Source: CAVVMA01 sp963830715 (GTDB lineage Bacteria > Desulfobacterota > Binatia > Binatales > Binataceae). Taken from it: a stretch of DNA of 64,000 nucleotides. The notes beneath the pieces were generated by a model. It was not told the origin of the DNA. It ran no database searches and saw only the letters and a program-made list of their open reading frames with translations. Every line of letters starts with the position of its first letter. Positions within the stretch are counted from its first letter, which is position 1. A program made the position numbers and the translations under genes. The stretch spans positions 248,001-312,000 of the forward strand of contig CAWHNS010000007.1 of assembly GCA_963830715.1 (NCBI GenBank). Reading direction: 5' to 3'. Positions 39,136-50,117 of this stretch are shown here, piece after piece.

Positions 39136-39284
39136 TTGTTCTCTCCTTCTTGCGCCTGGGCCGTGCCGGCCAGCGCAGAAACACGGTGCAAAAACATTAG
39201 CGTCCGACCAGCGCCTAAGCAAGAGAGAAATCGGCGAGGTTCGTGCGACGCGTGCCCCGCACAACGGGATCCGGAAAAGCGGGA

Positions 39285-40730
39285 TTATCTATTCTCTTGC
39301 CGAGGTTCAACGAAAGCCTCGGAGGACGGCGGAGCGGACGCCGCGATCTTCCCACCGAGCGCGAAGGCGTACATCGATTTATCCGCCGAGCCTATATACA
39401 CAGCTCCATTCACCACCGCCGGCGCAGCGCCGATTCCGCTGGCGGTCGTCGCTTTCCAGAGCTGAGCTCCGGTGACCGCGTTGAACCCGTATACGCTGGC
39501 GTCCAGCGAGCCGACATAGACGATGCCGTTCGCCACCGACGGCGGCGATCCGATGAAACCGCCGGTCGGCGCGCGCCACTTCACAGCCCCGGCGGAGGCA
39601 TCGAATGCGTAGAGCATATAGTCGAACGACCCGACATAAACCATCCCGTTGGCAACCACCGGCGAGGACGTGATCAATCCCCCGGTCGGCGTGTTCCACA
39701 ACTTCGCGCCGGTTACCGCGTTGAAGGCGTACAAGTTGCGGTCCAATGAGCCGACGTAGACTACGCCGCCAGCCACCGCCGGAGAGGAACGGACAAAGGC
39801 TCCGGTCTTGGCGCTCCAGAGCTTGGCGCCGGTGGCAGCGTTGAACGCGTATAGATTGTGATCATCGGAACCGACGTACACGACGCCGTTGGCTACCGCC
39901 GGCGACGAGGAAATAGCGTTGCCGGTAAGACTGTTCCAGAGCTTGACGCCGTTGACGCCCCTGAAGGCGTAAAGGTTGCCGTCCTGCGAGCTGACGTACA
40001 CTACGCCATTGGCCAGCGCCGGCGACGCGGTAACGGGACCGCCGGTCGGCGTGCTCCACAGCTTGGCGCCGTTGAGGACGTTGAAAGCATACAGACTGTC
40101 GTCCATCGAGCCGACATAGACCGCGCCGACGCCAACGGCCGGCGAGGAAACGATAGAGGAGCCGGTCGGTGCGCTCCAGACCGTCGCGCCGGTGACGGCG
40201 TTGAGAGCATACAAATTGTTATCCAGCGACCCGACATAGACCACGCCGTTGATCACGGCCGCCGAAGAAACCACCTGGTTTCCGGTTGTGAAATTCCACG
40301 CAGGAACCAGCTTCGACACGTTGCTCTGCCCGAGTACGTTCTCGAACTGGTTGAATCCGTTGCGCGCCGGGTTCCATTTGAATTGAGACCAGTTGGCCCT
40401 GACGATGAACGTGGCACTCGCCACGAGGCCGCTGATCTGGCCCTTGCCGGAGATTATATGAGTTCCCGGCTTCGCCGAGGCGGGCACCGTCAGACCGGCG
40501 GTAAACTTGCCGCTGCTCTCTACGGTCGAGGTCACGAGCTTGCCGTCGAAGGAGACCTCCACGGTCTCGCCATTCGGGAAGCCGCTTCCGATCACCATCA
40601 CCAACTGGGTAGGCGGCCCGCTTCCCGGTGACAGGCTGACGACTGCGGCGCCCGCCGCGGTCCCGGCCAAGAGGGCAACCAACAGCACGGCTGCGGCCGG
40701 ACCGATGCAGATTTGTACTAATTGTCGCAT
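39285..40730 (-). CDS. secreted beta-propeller protein with PQQ-like repeats and an IPT/TIG-like domain
   Basis: A 481-residue protein with a signal peptide (AAAVLLVALLAGTAAGAA). Residues 30-110 form an immunoglobulin-like IPT/TIG unit (VSLSPGSGPPTQLVMVIGSG). Residues 115-465 hold about eight tandem 40-residue blades of the pattern SSPAVANGVVYVGS, NLYAFNAATGAKLW. Adjacent blades are very similar also at DNA level (about 120 bp units), which suggests recent internal duplication. The blades resemble BamB and quinoprotein propellers, but the quinone-binding residues are not evident, so a binding role is more likely than dehydrogenase activity. Confidence 0.85.
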   Translation of the reverse strand: MRQLVQICIGPAAAVLLVALLAGTAAGAAVVSLSPGSGPPTQLVMVIGSGFPNGETVEVSFDGKLVTSTVESSGKFTAGLTVPASAKPGTHIISGKGQISGLVASATFIVRANWSQFKWNPARNGFNQFENVLGQSNVSKLVPAWNFTTGNQVVSSAAVINGVVYVGSLDNNLYALNAVTGATVWSAPTGSSIVSSPAVGVGAVYVGSMDDSLYAFNVLNGAKLWSTPTGGPVTASPALANGVVYVSSQDGNLYAFRGVNGVKLWNSLTGNAISSSPAVANGVVYVGSDDHNLYAFNAATGAKLWSAKTGAFVRSSPAVAGGVVYVGSLDRNLYAFNAVTGAKLWNTPTGGLITSSPVVANGMVYVGSFDYMLYAFDASAGAVKWRAPTGGFIGSPPSVANGIVYVGSLDASVYGFNAVTGAQLWKATTASGIGAAPAVVNGAVYIGSADKSMYAFALGGKIAASAPPSSEAFVEPRQENR

Positions 40731-40776
40731 TCCTGTCTCCGATTTTGGGCGCAGCGAGCGGGGGCGCCAACAGCAA

Positions 40777-42837
40777 TTACAGGGCCAACGCGGTGAGTTG
40801 CTCCCTCAGACCCGAGTAGCGTTCAACCTTGCACGAAGTTGCGAGGCTGAAGATCGTCTCATCACCGATGACGACTACCGACTTCCGCGCCCTGCTCACC
40901 GCAGTATACAGAATCTCACGCGTCAGCATATGAATTTTTTTCGCCGGCAAAATCACGGCGATCGAATCGAATTCCGATCCCTGCGCCTTGTGTACGGTCA
41001 TCGCGCAGCCCAGTTCGATTTCGTCTTCCAGCGCGTCGAGGCGAAACGCGACGAAGTTGTCTGCCCGGGGAAACACCGCCATCGCCAGCGGCTCGCCGCC
41101 GGGCGACCGCACGCGAAGCGCGATGCCCTGATCGCCGTTGAAAAGCATCCGCTGGTAATCATTGCGCGAAACTATGAGAGGTTCGCCGATAATGAACCGA
41201 TCGTGGCCGGCGCCTACGCCGGGGTCTTCGGCGGCAAGGCGATGGAGACGCTGGTTGATACGGTCAGCGCCGGTTTCAAAGACGCGAGTTACGCAGAGGA
41301 CTCGTGCGGCCGCCAGATGATCGAACAGCGCTCTCAGCCGATCGCATTCAGGATGGTCGAAGCCGTTCTCCCGTGCGGTGTAGACCCCGGCCGCGAGCTC
41401 GCGGATTTCAGCGCCGCCGCGCACCCACTCGCGATACCATCGCTCGAGAAACGCGGCGCTCGGTCCGGCGAAATCGATCAGGTGCTCCACGCCGGAGAAT
41501 TCGAGCTCCACCGCCGAGGCGCGCCGGACGACCAGCGGCCTGCCCTCGCTGCCGCTTGCCTGCATCGCACCTGTGTTCCCCTCGTTTATTAGTCGGGCCA
41601 GTGCGGGGATTGCGCGGCCTGGCGCATCGGATGGGTCCACTCTGTAGCTGCGGTTCAATTGAACCCGCGAAGCGGCGAGGCCATTCGCCTTAGTCTCTCC
41701 GATCTCCACGGCCGGCGGCATCAGGTCGCGAAACACGACGCCGGCCGCAACCGACGGCAACTGGTCGGCGTCTCCGAGGACAATCAGGCGAGCACCGGGC
41801 CGGATCGCATCGACCAGCCGCTCCATCAAGGCCAGATCGAGCATCGAACCTTCATCGACAATCACCACCGCGGCCGAGATCGGATTGTTGCGATGATATC
41901 GAAAGCGGGCGAGGCCGGGTGAATAGCCCAGCAGCCGATGAATTGTGGAAGCAGCGGGACAATCCGCTGCCAGCGCGTCGTCGTGGGGGTCGCGAGTCTT
42001 CAGTTGCGCAAGGCCCGCGCGGATACATTCGTCCATCCGATAGGCGGCCTTGCCGGTCGGGGCGGTGAGCGCCACTTCCTGCGGCGCCATCCCGAGACGA
42101 ACCAGCACGCGCAGAATCGCGAGCACGATCGAGGTCTTGCCGGTGCCGGGGCCGCCGGAAATCACGGTCAGGCGCGAGCGAACCGCTGCCGCGACCGCAT
42201 CGCGTTGTTCATCGGAGAGCCGCATCGATCCTTCCGTCGCTGCCCTGCCGGCGATATCGGACAACGCCTGCCGCAACAGGCGCGGGTCAATTTCAATCTC
42301 GATCGCGGTCCCTTGCTTGCCGGCGATCAAGGCTGTGAGCCCGGCGGCGAGCGCCGTCTCAGCCGCGCGAATTCGCTGGTGATAGACGAACGGCTGGAGG
42401 TAGATGAGCGGCTTGTAGTCGTTGGGATCGCGCCCGATCACTCCGGAGGCCGCGTCCGAGCCGAGAAGCGCGTCGATCGAGGAGGCCATCGTGCCGGCGA
42501 TGCCCGCTCCGCACAGCGCCTCCAGCATTCGCGCCATCGGTTCCCGCGACTCGAGGCCGGTGACCGGAAATCGCGTGCTGCCTTCCTGCAACGCGGCGAG
42601 CGACACGACGATCAGCACAATCAGGGCGATTCGCTGGTCGTCATCCAGATCCGGTTCCAGAGCCGCGATTTCGGCGGCCAGATGGATCGCGCCGGGAGTG
42701 AGATTCAGGCCGTCAGATCGCGACTCGATCTCGCGCAAGCGCATCTCGAATCGGCTGGGACTGCGCCCGCCGGCATCCGCTTCGAGGCGCTGCCACGCGC
42801 TGGCGCCTCGGACTTGGACTTCCTCATCAGTGTTCAT
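40777..42837 (-). CDS. recD: exodeoxyribonuclease V alpha subunit (RecD helicase)
   Basis: The ATG at 42837 overlaps the recB stop (ATGA) and gives 686 residues. The N-terminal region is helical; the SF1B helicase core has Walker A in VISGGPGTGKTS, Walker B in VVIVDEGSMLDL, GDADQLPSV, and motif VI in VHKAQGSEFDSI and TAVSRARKSV. RecD is the 5'-3' motor of RecBCD, acting on double-strand ends in the cytoplasm. It is the last gene of a five-gene operon with recC, recB, a WYL regulator and an AAA ATPase. The frame is intact. Confidence 0.92.
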   Translation of the reverse strand: MNTDEEVQVRGASAWQRLEADAGGRSPSRFEMRLREIESRSDGLNLTPGAIHLAAEIAALEPDLDDDQRIALIVLIVVSLAALQEGSTRFPVTGLESREPMARMLEALCGAGIAGTMASSIDALLGSDAASGVIGRDPNDYKPLIYLQPFVYHQRIRAAETALAAGLTALIAGKQGTAIEIEIDPRLLRQALSDIAGRAATEGSMRLSDEQRDAVAAAVRSRLTVISGGPGTGKTSIVLAILRVLVRLGMAPQEVALTAPTGKAAYRMDECIRAGLAQLKTRDPHDDALAADCPAASTIHRLLGYSPGLARFRYHRNNPISAAVVIVDEGSMLDLALMERLVDAIRPGARLIVLGDADQLPSVAAGVVFRDLMPPAVEIGETKANGLAASRVQLNRSYRVDPSDAPGRAIPALARLINEGNTGAMQASGSEGRPLVVRRASAVELEFSGVEHLIDFAGPSAAFLERWYREWVRGGAEIRELAAGVYTARENGFDHPECDRLRALFDHLAAARVLCVTRVFETGADRINQRLHRLAAEDPGVGAGHDRFIIGEPLIVSRNDYQRMLFNGDQGIALRVRSPGGEPLAMAVFPRADNFVAFRLDALEDEIELGCAMTVHKAQGSEFDSIAVILPAKKIHMLTREILYTAVSRARKSVVVIGDETIFSLATSCKVERYSGLREQLTALAL

Positions 42838-45800
42838 CGCAGACCTACTTCGTCGATCAGACCCGATTCGTACCGCACGATTTCGTCCCATCGCGGCTTG
42901 CGGAAGAAGACCCCCTCCTGCCCCGTCGCGCCGGAGCCGACGCCCCGGATGAACACGTAGAGCAAGCCCCCGAAGCGTCGCTGGTATTCGTCCTCGCTGC
43001 GAATCCGGAGCAGGCGCACGATACCGACCGAGTAGATCCGGGCCTGGAGCTCGTAATGCGCCTTGACGTGAGCCTCGATCGCGCCGCGATCGTACGAAGC
43101 AAGCCGATCGCTCTTCCAATCGGCGAAGTAGGTCACTCGGTCGTCATCGAAGACGAAGTCCACGAAGCCCTTCAGGTATCCTCGCTCCACCGTCCAGGCC
43201 CGGTCGCGTCCGGCGGCGAGAAGCGGATGGGTCCGCTCGGGAATCGGATAGATGAACTCCATCTCGCGGACATTGGGACATCGATACAGCGGACCGATCG
43301 AAACACCGCTGGGCAATTCGATTCGCGATCGCAAAGCATTGAAAACGACCTCGGCACCCCGATCGGCCCAGCGCGCATCGCGCACCTGATGACGCCGCAT
43401 GGTCTCGGCGAACAGCGCCGCGACATCTTCGCGGCAGCGCCACGACGCCAAGTCGATGGGCTCCGCGAGCGAAGCCAGGTCCAGCTTCTCGATCACCTCG
43501 TGCAGGAAGATCCCGACGTTGCGCCCTCCCGGGAGATCGGCGGCGTCGCTCGCCACTTCGAGGTCATACTTGAAGTCCTCGGGTTCCACGTCCAAATCCG
43601 GGCGCGCGGCCCTGGACCGTTCCAGCGTGGTGTACGAGCTTGTGATGAGCGCCGCATGCGCGCCGCGTAGATGGCGGAAGAAGCTTTCGGGCGTGCGATC
43701 CTGATCGTCGGTCAGCGATTGCGGCGGACGCCAGGTCTTGAGCCGCGCTTGCAGCTCAGGCGTGGGGCGGCTGAAATCGCAATCGAGGTCGTCCACCTGC
43801 TCGATCTCGAACAGCCGCGCAACCTCCGAATCGTGCCCGCCGCACAGGTCTTCGAGCCGGTTATTCAACTGATCGTAGTAACCGGCGACCTTCTTTGCGG
43901 AGGGCCCGGGAAAGAGCGGCAGGTAGAGTTTCACGCGCGCGCGGGTGAGCGCCACGTAAGTGAGCCGCTGGTCTTCCCGCTGATGCTCGATGCTGATCGG
44001 CTCCGCGGCGAGCTCTCTCGCGATGCCGCCTACCGCGATTCGACGTTCGCCGTCCCGGTGATAAATCGCGACCTGAGACCTCTCCTGAATCCGGCCGATT
44101 CCGCCGAACAGGAACACGACGTCAGCCTCGAGGCCCTTGCTCATGTGAACGGTCATCACCTGCACGGCGCGGCGTTCGCTCTCGATTCGCTGGACGTTGC
44201 TGTTGATTCCCGCCGGACGCGCGGTATCGGAAATGTAGGATTCGAGCCGCGAAATGATCTCGAGCAGGGAAAGCCTCTCGTTGAGAGCCTCGTGGAGCAG
44301 GATTTCGAGGATGTGCAGGTAATTGGTCAGCTCGCGCTCGCTGTTCGACAGGAAAAGTTCGCGGCCGACCAGGCCGCTCTGATGGAGCAGGCGATCGAAC
44401 AGCTCGACGAACCGTTCGCCGGCGGCCAGAGCCTTCCATTCGTAAAGGCGCTCAGTCAGCGGATGGCCGGGCGCGGGCTCGCCGATTCCGGCCAGTTGCG
44501 CGAACGGCACGGCGAAGAACGGCGATGCCCACGCCTTGAGCCGCGCCGAGCGCCCGCCGGGCTCCGCGACGGCCTTCAATACGTCCAGAACGTCGTATGC
44601 CTCGCCGGTTTGAAACAGCCCCTCCTGCTTGTAGAAGGCGAACGGTACGCCAACCTCGCGCAAGTAGCCGCCAATTTCGAAGCTCTCGGCGCGGGTGCGC
44701 GTGAGAATGTACACGTCGTTCGCTTCGACCAGTCGCCGTTTGCCGTCCTCGTCCTCGATCGCGATTCGATGAGCCTGCTCGGTAAGGATTCGGCGCACGG
44801 TGGACGCGATCGCACGTCCGATCGCGGCCCGCATTCGCGGGACCGATCCGGCGCCTGAAGCGGGCGCGTATCGGAACGCGGTCACCGGCACAATCGAATT
44901 CCCATGTGCGTCGCAGGCGCGCAGATTCGGCCTGCCGCACTCGGCCGGCTTGTCGTAGAGAATTGGTCCGCTGAAGATCGGCCGGCCCGCCCCTTGATCC
45001 AGGATAGTGTTGCAGGCGGCGACCAGGTCCGCAGTCGAGCGAAAGTTGGTGGTCAGCGCCACGGTCTCGACGCCGCCGCTCGCCAGCTCGTCACGCGCCT
45101 GCAGATAGCTGAAAACATCCGCGCCTCGAAAACCATAGATCGCCTGCTTGGGATCGCCCACTGCGCACAGCCGGCATCTTCCGCCGCTGTTGACGAAGAC
45201 CGCACGGAAGATCCTCCACTGCAAATCGTCGGTGTCCTGGAATTCGTCCACCAGCGCGTAGCGGAACCGATCGCGCAGCGACGCGATCAGCGCATCGCCG
45301 CGCGGTCCCGTTATCGCGCGCCATACCAGCGCCTGCATGTCGTCGTAATCAATCTCGCGCCGTTCGGATTTCGCGACAGCGAGCCGCTCTTCGACACGCG
45401 GCAGGAACGAATCGACAATCCTGACTTCCAGAGACATCGCGCGGCGACACGCGTCGATAGTGTCCAGCAGCGCCACGGTCGCGGGGGGCGGGTCCGGGTT
45501 GCGCTCCAGTACCCAGCTCGCGTGCGGCAACGGTTCGAAGTCGAATCCGGACAGCGCCGCCCGCAGGGCCTCGTGGTCCCGCCCCGCTTTTGCGATCAAC
45601 TTCGCGAGTTTCTCCGCCGCCCCAGATGCTGGTTCGCGGCGCTGGCGCAGACCGGCGTATGCCTTCCTTAGCGGCGCGACCGCGAAGCTCTCGCTCAGCC
45701 GTGCGAGCGCGCGCTGGTTTTCGGCCAACGCCCCGGACTCGAGATAGCGATGGAAGTGCGCTTCGTACAGCAACTTCTCCAGTGAGTCGGTCAGATTGTC

Positions 45801-46352
45801 GCGCGCCGCCGCATCGCCGCGTCCGAGCCACTGCGCGAGCAGTCCGCGACTGGACTCGCCGCCGCAAGTTCTTCCCGCAGCGCAGATCTGAAGGCGCGAT
45901 GAAAAGCGCGGCGGCCGTCGAACCACCTCGAGTTGGAAGCCCGCTCCGGTGTCGAAGGCGAGTTCAGTCAGGATGCGCTGGCAGAATCCGTGAATCGTGT
46001 AGATTGGCGCGCGATCGAATGAGAACAGGGCGGCCTCCAGCTTGCGCCTGCCGGTTTCGTCGATCTCCCGCGTCTCGGCGGCGGATGCTTCATCTGTCGG
46101 CGCCGTCCCCGAAATGATCGCCTCCAGCAGTGCGCGGATTCGGCCGCGAAGCTCGGCGGTGGCCTTCTCGGTAAACGTCACGACCAGGATTTCCTCGATG
46201 GTGCAGGGCGTCGCGAGCAGAAGATCCAGCGCGATGTCCTCGATCGCGCGGGTCTTCCCGGTGCCGGCGCCGGCTTCGATCACGGCGTGACGGTCGTGCC
46301 GTAGGCGATCCAGAATCGAGGGCCGGCTGTAGCGGATGACGCTCAAATGCAC
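42834..46352 (-). CDS. recB: exodeoxyribonuclease V beta subunit (RecB helicase-nuclease)
   Basis: A GTG start at 46352, six bases after the recC stop, gives 1172 residues. The UvrD-type helicase has Walker A IEAGAGTGKTRAIED, the IYTIHGFCQRIL motif, Walker B LVDEFQDTDDLQW and VMTVHMSKGLEADVVFL. The C-terminal nuclease has GIFLHEVIEKL, GFVDFVFDDD, ADWKSDRL and YELQARIYSVGI, so the PD-(D/E)XK site appears complete. A stretch at about 45848-45922 reads poorly in this frame but gives FDGRRAFHRAFRSALREEL in another, which is normal RecB sequence; two compensating indels are likely. Confidence 0.9.
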   Translation of the reverse strand: MHLSVIRYSRPSILDRLRHDRHAVIEAGAGTGKTRAIEDIALDLLLATPCTIEEILVVTFTEKATAELRGRIRALLEAIISGTAPTDEASAAETREIDETGRRKLEAALFSFDRAPIYTIHGFCQRILTELAFDTGAGFQLEVVRRPPRFSSRLQICAAGRTCGGESSRGLLAQWLGRGDAAARDNLTDSLEKLLYEAHFHRYLESGALAENQRALARLSESFAVAPLRKAYAGLRQRREPASGAAEKLAKLIAKAGRDHEALRAALSGFDFEPLPHASWVLERNPDPPPATVALLDTIDACRRAMSLEVRIVDSFLPRVEERLAVAKSERREIDYDDMQALVWRAITGPRGDALIASLRDRFRYALVDEFQDTDDLQWRIFRAVFVNSGGRCRLCAVGDPKQAIYGFRGADVFSYLQARDELASGGVETVALTTNFRSTADLVAACNTILDQGAGRPIFSGPILYDKPAECGRPNLRACDAHGNSIVPVTAFRYAPASGAGSVPRMRAAIGRAIASTVRRILTEQAHRIAIEDEDGKRRLVEANDVYILTRTRAESFEIGGYLREVGVPFAFYKQEGLFQTGEAYDVLDVLKAVAEPGGRSARLKAWASPFFAVPFAQLAGIGEPAPGHPLTERLYEWKALAAGERFVELFDRLLHQSGLVGRELFLSNSERELTNYLHILEILLHEALNERLSLLEIISRLESYISDTARPAGINSNVQRIESERRAVQVMTVHMSKGLEADVVFLFGGIGRIQERSQVAIYHRDGERRIAVGGIARELAAEPISIEHQREDQRLTYVALTRARVKLYLPLFPGPSAKKVAGYYDQLNNRLEDLCGGHDSEVARLFEIEQVDDLDCDFSRPTPELQARLKTWRPPQSLTDDQDRTPESFFRHLRGAHAALITSSYTTLERSRAARPDLDVEPEDFKYDLEVASDAADLPGGRNVGIFLHEVIEKLDLASLAEPIDLASWRCREDVAALFAETMRRHQVRDARWADRGAEVVFNALRSRIELPSGVSIGPLYRCPNVREMEFIYPIPERTHPLLAAGRDRAWTVERGYLKGFVDFVFDDDRVTYFADWKSDRLASYDRGAIEAHVKAHYELQARIYSVGIVRLLRIRSEDEYQRRFGGLLYVFIRGVGSGATGQEGVFFRKPRWDEIVRYESGLIDEVGLR

Positions 46353-46358
46353 GACCCC

Positions 46359-49300
46359 CTAATCGTCGAAGACCTCTCGGATAGGGCCGAACCGGCGCGC
46401 GATGATTGCTGTCACCTGGCGCTCATCGGGGGGCGGGAACCTGCGCGCGTGGCGGATCGGTCCATAGTCCGAGCTGCAGCCGGCAAAGTCGTTCTCGCGC
46501 ACAGCTTCGATTGCGTCGACGAGATCGGCGTCCGTTCCAAGCTCGCCGAGCTCCTTCATCGCCGCCGCCACCGCCTCGATCGGCATAAAGTAGTGATTTC
46601 TGCCGAATAGTAAATCGGTGGCGAGATCGCCCAGGTACCCGACCGCCTGCTCCCGCGGCGGCATCTTGAGGACCTTGATGCGGCGCGCCGCCTTGCCGCG
46701 CCGCTCCGGCCACGATCGCGCGAAAGCTCTTCAGCGGCTCGCCGGCTGCGGCCAGTGCGAACCCGCACAGAAACAGGCGCAGAAAGTCCTTGGCCTTTGC
46801 CTTGTCGCGCAGGATGCATTGAAGCGTGGCGTCCGCGCCCGGAGATACGAACCCGATTGTTCCGTAGATTTTCACCGGATGTGTGCGGATTGTGCCGTCC
46901 GGCTGATCCACGCGCGCGTTCAGCGTTATCTCCGGCAACAGGCGGCCTCCGCCCTCGAACTCGTCGGCCCGCGCGATCCGCACGTCCTGCCATCCGGCGA
47001 GGTCGCCTGCGCCCGCGGCCCGCGCCTGATCGATCCATTCGCGGATCCGCGCGAGGTCGGCCTTCCTGGCCTCTTCGGCGAACGGGCCGGAGGGCGCGCG
47101 GCCCCGCGCCTGCGCGAGTCGAAAGGCGCGATCGTACTCGTCGATCGCGCGCTCACGGTCGCCGCGCGATTTCCAGAACGCCTCGCGCAGCATGATCGTG
47201 CGATCGAGAATCGACTGGGATATCGGCTCGTCGTCGTGGTCTTCACACTCGTCGTCCTCGTCTTCGACCATGCCCAATCCGTAGCGTGCGGCGCCCTGTA
47301 TCGGGCACTCCAGGAATTTCCGCAGCGCGGATAGAGGAAGCCGGATCTCGCCGGGCGCTCCGGCCTGATTACCGGATAGCTGCAGATCCGGAATCCGCAA
47401 ATCGCGGCGCATCCTGGCCTGCACATCGGGCGCGAGTTGGTCGACCACGGGATCGTCGCGGCCCGGAAGCGGATTGTCTGCGCAATGCCGCCGGAGGTTG
47501 GCTCTCAGAGCGGCCATCCGGGCGCCCCGCCGCGCCGCGCGATCGAAGCTTGCCAACTCCTGGTGGGGATCGGGCTTCGGCTCGGGCGGTTCCAGATCAT
47601 CGAAGTAGCGCAAATCGTACCGGCTTACCGGATGCGTAACGGTCAGGCTGTCCACCGTTTCCCGGTCCAGGAATCCGCGCAGAATGAACTGCAGCTCGCG
47701 GATCGCCGCGGATGGTTCGAGCGGATCGCCGGTCTGCGGATCGCGCGACAGGTACGACAGGAAGATGCGATCGCGCGCGGCCAGCAGCGCTTCAAGGAAA
47801 AGGTATCGGTCGCGCTCGGTTGGCGTTACGTCGCCCGCGCTGCGCCGCGCGAGCCTCAGGTCGATCGGGTCGCGCCGCGCGCGCTCGGGAAAATCGGCCT
47901 CGTTCAGCCCGAGCACAAAGATCACGCGGAACGGAATCGAGCGCATCGCGGCCAGCGAGCCGATCGCGACGCCGCGCTGGTCGAATTGTCCGCGCCGCGA
48001 CTCGACATCCGAAATGCGCCCGGTTGCAGACTCGCATGCAGCTTCGCACGAAACCGGCTCGCTCCTGACTCCGGCCGCCGCGATCGACTCGATCGCGCTC
48101 ACGCAGTGATCGCGGATTCGCTCGTCGGTCGGATCCGGTGCGCGTACGTAAGCGAGGATCAGATTGCCGAGCGCGCGCCCCCATTCGTCGAGCGTGGCGC
48201 GGCGGGAGCGAATCTCGCGCGCATCGGACAGAAGATTGCGCGCGGCGCGCACGAAAGACGCCACGCTGGGAACCTCGTCCTGCGGGACTTCGTGCGGCAG
48301 GTATTGATGACCACGGGGCGCGTCGAAGAACCGCGACTCGCCGCTCGGCTCTCCGGCCATGAAGGCTCCCAAGGCAAGGCGCTTCAAGGCCTGATCCCAA
48401 TGATAGAGGTCATCGGGGATGTAAGTGCCGGCGAGATCGTCTCGATCGGCGCCGAAGAACACTCCCAGCGCGGCGCACCATTCGGCGGCCTGCTCGGGGT
48501 CGGTATCGGCCGCGGCTCCCGCGATCGCGGGATGAGTCAGCAGATGGAGCATCTCATCGCGCGTGAATCGCCCGGCCGGCAGGCGCAGCAGCAGCGCAAT
48601 CGCCTCGGCGACGCGGCTTTCGGTGGCAAAGCGCCGACTCACGACGTTCACCGGAATCTCGTGGAGCTCGGCGAATGCGGCCTCGAGATGCGGCAGGTAT
48701 TCATCGTGCGCGCGGTCCGGCACCAGGACCGCTATTTCATGAAAGCGCAGCGGCGCACCGGAAGTTTTCTCCTGCACCAGCGACCAGATCGCATTGGCGG
48801 CGATCTCCGCCTCGCGCCGGACGCCGGGGCAGGCCAGGAAGCGGATGCTCTTGTCAGCGGCGGTCGCGCCGGCTGATGCCGGTTGTCTCTCCGGCTCGCG
48901 GATCAGGATGCTCTCCTGGAGCCTGTGTAGCAGGGTCGCAGCGGAATCTGTGCCGGTTGCCGGATGCGTGAAGTGCGCATCGAAGTCGCAGTCCGTAAGC
49001 TCATTGAGGAGGCGGATGTACTCGCGGCCGGGACGCGCCCACAGACGCAACGAGGGATTGTCGCCCGCGATGTCGAGGCCGAACGGGTCAGCGCCGTCCA
49101 GCGAATTCTCGTCGAGCCGCTGCCGCCGATGCACCCACGAATCGCGCGCGATGCCGCCGGGAATGTCGACATCCTCCCAAAACTCGAGGCATGGGTTGAG
49201 AGCATAGATGTGCAGGTCCGACAGTTCGCCGAGCCTCGCGAAGATCTGCGCGAATTCGGGACCGGCGTATGCAAGCCCGAACACGTGAAGGACCGGCGCA

Positions 49301-50117
49301 AGTGCGGACCCAGGCAGCGCCGCGCTGGCGGCGTCGAAACCGTCCGGCAGCAGCATCCATCGATGGTCCGCGTCGGCAATCCAGTCCGGACGGACGCTTC
49401 CGTCCGCTGCGAAGATCGCCATCCACAAATGCCGCTGCCACTGCTCAGCCTCGCCGAACGCATCGTTGTCGATTCGCTTGCCCTTGCGCCATCCGAGCAG
49501 CATCCTGCGGCGCGTAATTGAATACTCGCGGAACAGCCGCGCGATCTGACCCGACAACCGCAACAGCCTAAGTTCGACTTGAGTATCAGATCGGATACCC
49601 TCACCCGCGCTCGCAGTTGCTCGCGCGGCCTCTCCACGCGCGGGGGCGACTGGTCAGGGAGAGATGTGAAATCGCTTCGCGAAGCGACCGAAGACCCTCT
49701 CCCTGACCAGTCGCCACCGGCGCGTGGAGGGGCGTCCGAACCGAAGGCGAGGACAGGTGAGGGTGCCCGGCTTCCACGTACGCGCGTATCGGTTGCATCT
49801 CGGCAGTCGCCGCCGCGGATCGAACGGCGCATACACTCGAACAGCACCACCTGGAGCGCTTCCGCTTCGAGGATCATCAGGTCGGGATTCGCTTTCTGAA
49901 CGACGCGCGCGAGATGTCGGCGCAGGAACGGAAACTCCAGGTTGGCGGCAACGCCGATCGTCTCGGATAGGCGGAACTTCACGAATTGTTCGACGACGCG
50001 ATTGGGAACGATGATCGGAATGCGATCGAGCGGCCGGGCGCGCTGGCGCTCCGCGATCGCCGCCGCGAGCGGCGCGATCAGATTCTCCATCCGGTTGGCG
50101 TAGTGAAGGCGAATCAT
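46359..50117 (-). CDS. recC: exodeoxyribonuclease V gamma subunit (RecC), frame broken and split by a palindromic element
   Basis: The ATG at 50117 overlaps the WYL gene stop (ATGA) and opens IRLHYANRMENLIAPLAAA, the RecC N-terminus (PIIVPNRVVEQFVKFRLS). After VVLFECMRRSI an apparent extra base near 49818 leads to EMQPIRAYVEAG. Then a palindromic element (49597-49764) interrupts the gene, and RecC resumes as DTQVELRLLRLSGQIARLF and IFVLGLNEADFPER. A further extra base near 46690 precedes the true C-terminus (GYLGDLATDLLFGRNHYFM). RecC recognises Chi-like signals and holds the complex together. With the element present the gene may not give normal RecC; the single-base breaks look like sequence error. 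Confidence 0.83.
49597..49764. repeat. ~168 bp imperfect palindromic element inside recC
   Basis: The two halves are inverted copies for about 83 bases each, centred at 49680. The best conserved arms are 49645-49663 (GGCGACTGGTCAGGGAGAG) and its exact complement at 49697-49715; the tips are ACCCTCACC and GGTGAGGGT, and the centre is CGCTTCGCGAAGCG. No transposase reading frame fits. It lies where RecC homology is interrupted (after YVEAG, before DTQVELRL), so it looks like a miniature inverted-repeat insertion. I could not identify a clear target-site duplication. Confidence 0.75.

Noticed and set aside
39300..40270. Direct repeats as a mobile element or CRISPR
   Set aside because: The repeats are in-frame beta-propeller blades of one secreted protein.
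41938..42960. A 340-codon + strand frame opposite recD
   Set aside because: Its product is Arg/Gly-rich with no recognisable domain, while the opposite strand encodes RecD with all helicase motifs.
47437..48876. A 479-codon open frame on the + strand
   Set aside because: It is antisense to recC. The recC frame shows clear RecC residues, and the + strand product is low-complexity (Arg, Ala, Gly) without motifs; high GC makes such frames long by chance.
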